A stretch of 64,000 nucleotides of DNA from Robiginitomaculum sp. (GTDB lineage: Bacteria > Pseudomonadota > Alphaproteobacteria > Caulobacterales > Maricaulaceae), in contig NVWK01000001.1 of the NCBI GenBank assembly GCA_002733605.1, forward strand, positions 485,837 to 549,836, given 5' to 3'. Numbering within the stretch: position 1 is the stretch's first letter; every line of letters starts with the position of its first letter. Under the pieces are notes generated by a model. It was not told the DNA's origin. It was given only the letters and a program-made list of their open reading frames with translations, and made no database searches. Shown in pieces: positions 55,275 through 63,175 of the stretch. Position numbers and translations under genes: made by a program.

Positions 55275-56678
55275 GTGCAAAACAGAGGCAATCTAAACGC
55301 AATTTTTCGCGCGATGGAAAGCGCCTTGCGTATTGATCAACTCACACGCACCAGTGATGTGTTTAGAGCCCGGGCCGTGCTTGTCATTGCCAGTTCCATG
55401 GCGCTTGTACAGATCGCCAATATGGTGGTGATGAGCCATGCATATGGTGCTTGGACAATTGATCACTGGATTGCCCTGATCGCCTGTATCATTATGGCAG
55501 GCACAGTCGTGTTACTGCGGTTCATGAAGATATTCCTGTTCTATGCAAGCCTATATACCCTTATGCTTTTTCTGGGTATTGCCGGGTCTTCAATGTTCGA
55601 TCACACAGGGATCAACACAGCCCTGCTGCCTTTACTAGGACTTGGGAGCGTTTTCACCGGTTTTATTAGCGGGTGGCGTATGGTGCTCGGCTTCGGAATC
55701 GTATCCATTGCTTTTGTCTGGGTGCTTCACGGCGTGTCTACGTCCGCACCTATAGGCGGAATTTTCAGTCCGGATCTCTACGCCATGAGAAATTTTCAAC
55801 GTGCAATACAGGCGAGTTTTGCCTTTGGGCTCGTCTCCGTCATTGTCGCCTTGTTCAGCTACAGCATGCATTCCACCTTTTACCAGCTTGAAGAAAAAGT
55901 CTTCAAAACACAAAGTGCAGATCAGGCAAAATCACATTTCCTATCCAATATGAGCCACGAAATCCGCACTCCCTTAAACGGTATTATCGGCATGAGCGGC
56001 CTGCTTATGGAAACCGAGCTTAACGAAAAACAGCACCGGTTTGCAGAAATCGTCAACACATGTGGCCAAAGTCTGGTCGTCATTATCAATGATGTGCTGG
56101 ATATTTCAAAAATGGATGCAGATAAATTCATCCTTCACTACGAGTCATTTAGCTTGCATGAGCTGTTACAATCCCTTGTATCCCTGCACAATCCAGCCGC
56201 ACTGGAATCAGGGGTACATCTGGACATGCGCTACCCCGAACATCTGCCAAAACGTTTTATAGGCGATCAGGGGCGGCTCCGTCAGGTCATCAATAATTTG
56301 CTGGGAAATGCAATGAAATTCACCGAACGGGGTTCGGTCACAATCTTTGTGGACGGGCAGATTGGAGAAACCGGAAACTTTGATCTATATCTCGCCATAA
56401 AAGATACAGGCATAGGAATCGCGGAAAAAGACATAGACAAAGTGTTCAAACGCTTCGAACAAATCGACAGTAAGCTGTCTCGCCAACACGAAGGCACCGG
56501 TCTTGGCCTCGCGATTGCCAAAGAAATCATAGAATGCATGGACGGAAGCATGGGCGCCGCAAGTAAACTCAATCAAGGCTCCGTATTCTATCTTGATGTC
56601 TCTCTGCCAATCGTAGAGCAGGATGAAGCGACATACAGGATTGAGACCAGATTCAAATCAGCTTCTTTCGCGAGCTAA
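55275..56678 (+). CDS. Orphan membrane histidine kinase
   Basis: This 467-aa sensor kinase has six membrane helices (about 25-195) and no clear extracellular sensor domain. HisKA follows with the phosphorylated His (about 228) in SNMSHEIRTPLNGIIGMSGL. The ATPase domain has the N box NLLGNAMKFTERG, G1 KDTGIGIAEKDI and G2 EGTGLGLAIAKEI. There is no receiver domain and no response-regulator gene nearby, so the partner is unknown. The start is GTG at 55275; the ATG at 55314 is an alternative. Confidence 0.88.
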   Translation: MQNRGNLNAIFRAMESALRIDQLTRTSDVFRARAVLVIASSMALVQIANMVVMSHAYGAWTIDHWIALIACIIMAGTVVLLRFMKIFLFYASLYTLMLFLGIAGSSMFDHTGINTALLPLLGLGSVFTGFISGWRMVLGFGIVSIAFVWVLHGVSTSAPIGGIFSPDLYAMRNFQRAIQASFAFGLVSVIVALFSYSMHSTFYQLEEKVFKTQSADQAKSHFLSNMSHEIRTPLNGIIGMSGLLMETELNEKQHRFAEIVNTCGQSLVVIINDVLDISKMDADKFILHYESFSLHELLQSLVSLHNPAALESGVHLDMRYPEHLPKRFIGDQGRLRQVINNLLGNAMKFTERGSVTIFVDGQIGETGNFDLYLAIKDTGIGIAEKDIDKVFKRFEQIDSKLSRQHEGTGLGLAIAKEIIECMDGSMGAASKLNQGSVFYLDVSLPIVEQDEATYRIETRFKSASFAS

Positions 56679-56700
56679 GATAACTGCACAATCCTGCCCC

Positions 56701-56736
56701 ATCTTGCCTCTTATTCTGCCTCCCATTCTGCCTCTG
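56701..56736. repeat. Three tandem 12-bp repeats after the kinase gene
   Basis: ATCTTGCCTCTT, ATTCTGCCTCCC and ATTCTGCCTCTG lie back to back, with a degenerate fourth unit before them. A CACTGG-CTCC-CCAGTG inverted repeat follows at 56740-56755. The segment is non-coding and may end the kinase transcript; there is no T-run. Confidence 0.45.
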
Positions 56737-56803
56737 GCCCACTGGCTCCCCAGTGTCATGCCCAAGCCGTACCCAGAAATCAGGGTTTTATTCTTATGGA
56801 GTC

Positions 56804-56830
56804 CTTGACGGCCACGTCCACGCACCTTAT
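56804..56830 (+). promoter_or_regulatory. Sigma32-type heat-shock promoter of groESL
   Basis: CTTG (56804-56807) and CTTAT (56826-56830) are separated by 18 bp, matching the alphaproteobacterial RpoH consensus CTTG-N17-18-CYTAT. It sits just upstream of a CIRCE box and about 93 bp before groES. Confidence 0.6.
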
Positions 56831-56840
56831 CTCCCCATTG

Positions 56841-56867
56841 TTAGCAGTCGGGGCTTATGAGTGCTAA
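56841..56867 (+). promoter_or_regulatory. CIRCE operator (HrcA site) of groESL
   Basis: TTAGCAGTC-N9-GAGTGCTAA matches the HrcA-binding consensus TTAGCACTC-N9-GAGTGCTAA with one mismatch. It lies just downstream of the sigma32-like promoter, where HrcA repression would act on initiation or early elongation. Confidence 0.9.
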
Positions 56868-56922
56868 AAAGCCCGAACCTGCCTCCGGCTATAATTTGAA
56901 CCAGATAAACAAGAGACATATT

Positions 56923-57207
56923 ATGAAATTTCGTCCTCTACATGATCGCGTACTTGTAAAACGCGTTAAGGAAGAAACCAAGACGGCTGGCGGGATCATC
57001 ATCCCCGGCACCGCTCAAGAAAAACCATCTGAAGGCAAAGTTGTTGCTGTAGGACCCGGCGTTCGCCATGAAGGTGAATTTGTGAAACTTGACGTCAAAA
57101 AAGGCGACAAAGTTTTGTTCGGCAAATGGGGTGGCACAGAAATCACCATCGACGGCCAAGAGCTGTTGATCATGAAAGAATCAGACATTATGGGCATTAT
57201 CGGTTAA
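56923..57207 (+). CDS. groES: Co-chaperonin GroES
   Basis: This 94-aa heptameric lid of the GroEL folding chamber starts at [18 protein letters not shown]. The mobile loop is around residues 17-32 ([16 protein letters not shown]). The frame extends upstream through the CIRCE box, but that part is not coding. It is followed 49 bp later by groEL and is controlled by the two promoter elements above. Confidence 0.97.
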   Translation: MKFRPLHDRVLVKRVKEETKTAGGIIIPGTAQEKPSEGKVVAVGPGVRHEGEFVKLDVKKGDKVLFGKWGGTEITIDGQELLIMKESDIMGIIG

Positions 57208-57241
57208 TCCGGTCTTGTCTTTTTTTATATCAAAAACTTAA

Positions 57242-58897
<1,656 letters not shown>

Positions 58898-58904
58898 GCA
58901 AGGG

Positions 58905-58990
58905 ATTTAGCGCTTCGCGCTAAATTAGGGCGCTTAATAAGCGCCCTCCCGAGCTTCTTCGCATATTGGCCCAAAGCCAAATATGCGAAG
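58905..58990 (+). other. Three consecutive hairpins after groEL
   Basis: ATTTAGCGC/GCGCTAAAT (58905-58925), AGGGCGCTT/AAGCGCCCT (58927-58947) and CTTCGCATATTGGC with GCCAAATATGCGAAG (58957-58990, one bulge) follow one another. They probably protect or process the groEL mRNA 3' end before the true terminator. Confidence 0.6.
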
Positions 58991-59048
58991 CGTTCATCAC
59001 ACACCCCCAACCTATCTCCACCCAAGCAGAGATACATACTGACAAAAC

Positions 59049-59083
59049 AAAAACCGCCTCATGGAAACACGGGGCGGTTTTTT
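59049..59083 (+). terminator. Rho-independent terminator of groESL
   Basis: AAAAACCGCC pairs with GGCGGTTTTT across a 14-nt loop and is followed by a T-run. Flanking A- and T-tracts let it work in both directions. Confidence 0.85.
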
Positions 59084-59137
59084 AGTACTGTAACAACACA
59101 GCTCAATCCTATTTGGCAATATCCCCCAACGCCCCCC

Positions 59138-59325
59138 CCCCTAAAGGGCGACAGGGCAAGATACGGGTAGTAATCTTGCCCTGTCTATTTCGGCGTTGGT
59201 GTGGGGGCAACTAACCGAAAAAAAACATGCATGCACAAATCATGATTTACACGCATTAAGAGTATTATTGTTGTTTCCCGCGCAATTTATAAGTACGTAT
59301 ACCTATTAACAGTGTTAGTAACGCC
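59138..59325 (+). repeat. Structured intergenic element, copy 1
   Basis: Hairpin 1 is a perfect 13-bp stem (GACAGGGCAAGAT / ATCTTGCCCTGTC, 59150-59185) with loop ACGGGTAGTA. Hairpin 2 (59188-59220) has an outer TTTCGG/CCGAAA helix and an inner GTTG/CAAC helix around a G-rich loop. About 70 bp later come ATAAGTAC and the palindrome TAACAGTGTTA (59307-59317). The second copy at 61140-61350 keeps the same order and fold with compensating changes. The 344-bp gap holds no other gene. It may be the leader of the regulator gene that starts 118 bp further on. Confidence 0.7.
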
Positions 59326-59442
59326 ACTCCCACCGCGAATTTTTTACTTTCCCAATTAAAATTTTACTCTATACATGGACGCCTGTCTGTGGGGGGGCGT
59401 TTAAAACACACACAACAACTTGCAATGTAATTGGGTGCCTGC

Positions 59443-61083
59443 ATGCAGAAAATGCACATGACAGTCGACGAAATACTGCAGCCTGTATTCCAGTCAGGGT
59501 GTTTGGGTAATTCTGCACGGCAGTATGACTTGTTAAAATACTTGCTCACCGAGAAAAAGGCTGGGCAGGCCCAGCGCATAAAAGCTTACTCAATAGCGAT
59601 TGATGTACTTGGCCGCGGGGAAGACTTTGACAATAGTCTGGACAGTATTGTCCGCGTTGAAATGCACAGATTACGTAAAAACCTATCCCTGTTTAATGCC
59701 ACATCCAATAATTTCACCCTCACGATTCCCAAAGCCTGTTATCTGGTTGAGATATCCCCGTTTCACCCAAAAACTCAACCCATTTCCCGACATATACCAA
59801 AAACCCGGAAATCATTGTTTGTCATAGCAAGTTTTTTACTCCTCAGCCTTGTGGGCATCTTGATATATTGGGCGATAAAATCCGCCCCTTTAAAGCCAAA
59901 CCAAACAACATATATGTGTTCGAAAAAAGTACCCAATTTACACCTCGCCCCAACAACCCTCGTAGGAAGCTCTAAACTAGGAAACGATACGGCTTTAATC
60001 ATCGACAATTATTTACGGACCGGGTTAGCGCAATACTCAATGATCAACTTGGTATTTGGTATCACCGACTGCAAAACGGCAGGCACACCTTTTTACACCC
60101 TACAAACAGAAGTTTTCAGGGCGGCGGAACAGCCCTTCATTTCCGTGATCGTTCAATATAACAACCAGCAACAGATTGTATTTTCCCAAAAAATTGAAAT
60201 TCCTAAACAAAGCATAATACTGAGCGAACAAGCCAGCTGGCAATTTTATAAAATCGCGTCAAAACTAACCTATACAAGCGGCATTATCCCTCATGATGCC
60301 ATAACAAGAAAATGGGCAACACCCGCATACAAATATGCGTATCAATGCCAAGCCCTCGCCCATAGATATTTTACAGTCGCCGGCTCAAGCAAGGGCTATC
60401 GCGATGCGATTCAATGCATGGAAACCACCATCAAAAACGGCAATAAAAGCCCGGACTTACACGGGTTACTCGCCATGTTTTATATGGAACAGGCAAGAGG
60501 GTACCAACCCGTACACTCCGAAAACCCCTTGCAAAGTGCCGAAAAATTATTGGACTTGGCAGAAAAAACCACACCACTTAACACACAAGTCCTGATCGCC
60601 CGCCTACGCCTGGAATCAGAACGCCCTGTCATTAATAAAGAAGAGCTCAAACACACCCTCTATTTACTTGAACGCCAACAACCCCATAATCCACATGCCT
60701 TGATATTTGCCTCTCAAATTGCCGGGTTTAAAATCGGGGAATGGCAGTATGCTAAAAAACTTTCTCAAACCACGCTACGGCTCGACCAAACCAATTTATA
60801 TGCATTATACTATGTGGATCTTGCTTACGCGCTCCTGTTTTCCAACACACAAGAGGCCTATGAAATATCGTTGAAACTGCACGAACCAAGATCGATAATT
60901 GCCGGTGTAATGGGGTTGGCGACAGCAAATAAAGCGGGGAAAATCACGCATGCCAACCAATACAAAGACGACTTGAACGCTCTAGGGCTCTCGTCAATAC
61001 CCGACTACATCGCCTTTATAGAGGGACGAAACTACGAGTCTCGCCTTACCGAAGAATTGATGAAATGGGTGAGCGTACCTTAA
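59443..61083 (+). CDS. ToxR/CadC-like membrane-bound transcription regulator
   Basis: This 546-aa one-component regulator has a cytoplasmic winged-helix domain (about 10-105), recognised by RIKAYSIAIDVLGRGEDFDN and IVRVEMHRLRKNLSLF. One membrane helix follows (about 124-145), then a periplasmic sensor part. The latter is helical and TPR-like near 320-440. Three starts are possible; GGGTG at 59433-59437 favours the ATG at 59443. The same DNA-binding domain is common in rhizobial and hyphomonad genomes, often next to cyclase genes as here. The palindromes on both sides are candidate binding sites. Target genes and signal are unknown. Confidence 0.75.
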   Translation: MQKMHMTVDEILQPVFQSGCLGNSARQYDLLKYLLTEKKAGQAQRIKAYSIAIDVLGRGEDFDNSLDSIVRVEMHRLRKNLSLFNATSNNFTLTIPKACYLVEISPFHPKTQPISRHIPKTRKSLFVIASFLLLSLVGILIYWAIKSAPLKPNQTTYMCSKKVPNLHLAPTTLVGSSKLGNDTALIIDNYLRTGLAQYSMINLVFGITDCKTAGTPFYTLQTEVFRAAEQPFISVIVQYNNQQQIVFSQKIEIPKQSIILSEQASWQFYKIASKLTYTSGIIPHDAITRKWATPAYKYAYQCQALAHRYFTVAGSSKGYRDAIQCMETTIKNGNKSPDLHGLLAMFYMEQARGYQPVHSENPLQSAEKLLDLAEKTTPLNTQVLIARLRLESERPVINKEELKHTLYLLERQQPHNPHALIFASQIAGFKIGEWQYAKKLSQTTLRLDQTNLYALYYVDLAYALLFSNTQEAYEISLKLHEPRSIIAGVMGLATANKAGKITHANQYKDDLNALGLSSIPDYIAFIEGRNYESRLTEELMKWVSVP

Positions 61084-61139
61084 CACGAAAGCATCCAAGG
61101 CAAAAAACCTGCCAGTAAATGCGCCCTGCCAGTGAAGTG

Positions 61140-61350
61140 CGACCCTCTAGTGAAGTGCGACAAGGCAAGGTAACGGGTAGATACCTCGCCTTGTCTGCTT
61201 CGGTGTCGTTGATGTGGGGCAACTTAACCGAAGGATTTCCATCACCCGGCTAAATTGTTGTATTGATTCGCGCCCAGTAAGAATTAGAATCTACATTGGG
61301 GCATACGAATTATAAGTACATGTTCACGTTAACAGTGTTAATTTGCATTT
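61140..61350 (+). repeat. Structured intergenic element, copy 2
   Basis: Hairpin 1 (61159-61195) is a 14-bp stem with one A-C mismatch and loop ACGGGTAGA. Hairpin 2 (61198-61233) has CTTCGGT/ACCGAAG outside and GTTG/CAAC inside. Compared with copy 1, at least three helix positions change on both strands (G-C to A-T, A-T to G-C, T-A to C-G), so pairing is kept. ATAAGTAC and TTAACAGTGTTAA (61329-61341) follow with the same 10-nt spacing. Before it, AGTGAAGTGCGAC occurs twice. The rest of the 430-bp gap up to 61513 holds no gene I can support. Confidence 0.7.
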
Positions 61351-61513
61351 GAATGACAGCTTCAGGCGTCTTCGAAGCCCGCTATCTCTATAAATGCAAT
61401 TATGAAATTACATGAAATATCATATTCGGAACGCCCCCTTAAACCATAACAACGTGGTGGCAACGTGCCGAAAGAGCGTTATGCCAATGTAGAGCGTGAC
61501 ATCAGCACCCTAC

Positions 61514-61876
61514 TTAAAAACTGAGCAGACTTTGCCAGCCCACGGCCATAGTGAATATCGCAGAAAGTTGAACAGAAAGAGGCTTGGTAGGATCAAAACT
61601 TGATTTATAGATAGTTGGCAACAATACAAATCCGATAATGAGTGCCAATAGAACAGGCCTTGCACTCACTAATGATATAATATCCTTAAATTGATTTATA
61701 GCGTCTAGACCATTATCTTGTATGTTCTTCAATATGGGAGACGCCAAAACACCTGCCACACCCGTCGCATATTGCGGAAACACGGGGAGGGAATTTTCCT
61801 GTTCGTGACCAGCAATTTGCACATGACTTCGTTTTGCAGATTGCAAATCAAAGTAGTTCATTGATTCTTTTATCAT
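61514..61876 (-). CDS. Small membrane protein of unknown function
   Basis: I do not recognise this 120-aa protein. The N-terminal half is polar; the C-terminal half has one clear membrane helix (about 73-90, VLLALIIGFVLLPTIY) and a second hydrophobic end (VQLSAIFTMAVGW). GGAG lies 7 nt before the ATG at 61876. It is divergent from the Crp-type gene and shares its 205-bp promoter region, which contains a CRP-like site, so it may be part of the same regulon. Confidence 0.6.
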   Translation of the reverse strand: MIKESMNYFDLQSAKRSHVQIAGHEQENSLPVFPQYATGVAGVLASPILKNIQDNGLDAINQFKDIISLVSARPVLLALIIGFVLLPTIYKSSFDPTKPLSVQLSAIFTMAVGWQSLLSF

Positions 61877-61936
61877 CGGCTTCTCCTCAACTCAAAACTG
61901 AATTCAGAAAAATTAGGACAAAAACACGCACGTGAC

Positions 61937-61952
61937 TGTAACGCAGGTCACA
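61937..61952. promoter_or_regulatory. CRP-like site between the Crp gene and the membrane protein gene
   Basis: TGTAA-CGCAGG-TCACA differs from the CRP consensus TGTGA-N6-TCACA at one position. It lies 130 bp before the Crp-type start and 61 bp before the divergent membrane protein start. The core GTAAC-N2-AGGTCA recurs at 63126-63138 upstream of the cyclase gene. Confidence 0.5.
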
Positions 61953-62081
61953 ATGCACAAACCGCTATAAGAATAATGTCAGCTCTACCTGATGATGTAA
62001 AAATCCATTGATATTGTATAGTATTTTGATTGAGTGTATAAAAAAACATGATGACATCTTCATATGAGACTGGAGACCCGA

Positions 62082-62744
62082 ATGCTTATTGACGTCCTCA
62101 ACCGACATTGGCTCTTCGGAGTTTTAGATGATATTAGTCTCGAAAAAATATCCAAAGAGTTTACGCTTAAGACGTACAATACAGGTCAATACATTTTCCA
62201 TCAATCAGATGTTGCACAACGACTTTATGTCATTCTTTCCGGCGAAATTTCCATTGAAACCCACAGTTTAAAGGGGAAAGTTACTAAAATAACACACTTA
62301 AACGAAGCAGAGATTTTTGGTGAATTTGCCCTCGTTGACAAAGGCCGGAGAAGTGCAAGCGCTTGTGTTGTCAAAACCGCCAGACTGGCATCATTGCCCG
62401 GCCGGGCCTTCCAAAATCTCATTGATGAAAATGCACCTTTTAGCAAACGATTGCTGAGTGTGCTTGTTCAACGCCTTAGGAATTCCAACTATCAAGTCGA
62501 GAGTTTAGTCACCCTTTCTCTTTTACAACGCACAGCCCAGATATTGTTGCGGATTAGCGACAAGGAAGGTGATGAAATCAAAATCACACAAATACAGCTC
62601 AGTGAGCGTTTATTTGCGTCCCGTGAAAAAGTGAATATCAAGCTCAAAGAACTAAGGCGATTAGGAGCCATTAAAACCAAACTTGGAAGCATTCAAATTC
62701 TAAGCAAACAAATTTTAAGAAAATTGAGCGATGAAGCTTTCTAG
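62082..62744 (+). CDS. Crp/Fnr-family regulator with intact cyclic-nucleotide cassette
   Basis: This 220-aa regulator has a cyclic-nucleotide-binding beta-roll (about 15-110) containing the phosphate-binding cassette FGEFALVDKGRRSASACV: G80, E81, R90, S91. The long dimer helix follows, then an HTH (about 168-195, TQIQLSERLFASREKVNIKL). The RE pair of the recognition helix is kept, but the third DNA-contact Arg is replaced by Ile, so the target may vary from TGTGA. There are no Fnr-type cysteines. GGAG 7 nt before the ATG at 62082 fixes the start. An adenylate cyclase candidate lies 430 bp downstream. Confidence 0.88.
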   Translation: MLIDVLNRHWLFGVLDDISLEKISKEFTLKTYNTGQYIFHQSDVAQRLYVILSGEISIETHSLKGKVTKITHLNEAEIFGEFALVDKGRRSASACVVKTARLASLPGRAFQNLIDENAPFSKRLLSVLVQRLRNSNYQVESLVTLSLLQRTAQILLRISDKEGDEIKITQIQLSERLFASREKVNIKLKELRRLGAIKTKLGSIQILSKQILRKLSDEAF

Positions 62745-62800
62745 GAAACCCACAAAGAAATCACGTCATATTAATGGCGTTGTCAAATGCGCTGAAAAAT

Positions 62801-63091
62801 TTAAGGCACCACAAACGCAATTAAAGCGAAAGCACAAAAGCCCGTCATGAAAGCACCGAGATAGCTTAACGGTTTAACGTAATTTTGCAAAAAAAGGGAT
62901 AGCGTCACAAGCACCAATACCATGCCCATAAACGCGATCAATGTAGCTTCGGAAGTCAACCAATCCACCAAAACCCAGTTGTGAATCAACGCCTCATGCT
63001 TATGAATAACAGTGTCGAGTAAGCATGCCGTGACCAGTCCACAGAAAATGATTATGGTCGCATGAAAATTATATCGCCTGTAAAACCTCAT
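62801..63091 (-). CDS. Small three-helix membrane protein
   Basis: This 96-aa protein of unknown function has three membrane helices (about 10-26, 48-66, 74-93) and a basic N-terminus (MRFYRRYNFH). His- and Trp-bearing loop residues (DTVIHKHEALIHNW) lie between helices 1 and 2. It is divergent from the cyclase gene with an 84-bp gap containing the GTAAC-N2-AGGTCA motif. Role unknown. Confidence 0.6.
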   Translation of the reverse strand: MRFYRRYNFHATIIIFCGLVTACLLDTVIHKHEALIHNWVLVDWLTSEATLIAFMGMVLVLVTLSLFLQNYVKPLSYLGAFMTGFCAFALIAFVVP

Positions 63092-63124
63092 AACAATCCC
63101 ATAGGTTTTTTCTTTACCTCGGAC

Positions 63125-63140
63125 AGTAACTTAGGTCATA
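63125..63140. promoter_or_regulatory. Second copy of the CRP-like motif, before the cyclase gene
   Basis: AGTAACTTAGGTCATA shares 12 of 16 positions with the 61937-61952 site, including GTAAC and AGGTCA. It is in the divergent promoter gap of the cyclase and the three-helix protein. Its half-sites are weaker matches to TGTGA/TCACA. Confidence 0.4.
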
Positions 63141-63175
63141 AAGAGAATAAGAAACAAAGGGGGCAGGCATTTACC

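Noticed and set aside
56857..56922. Longer groES frame
   Set aside because: It would start inside the CIRCE box; all GroES proteins begin at [13 protein letters not shown] sequence.
58898..59442. tRNA or known sRNA gene in the gap after groEL
   Set aside because: No cloverleaf or 4.5S/6S-like core could be drawn; the hairpins fit a terminator region and the repeated element.
61357..61513. Short ORF after the second structured element
   Set aside because: The longest frame is 15 codons (starts MKLHEIS) with no ribosome site.
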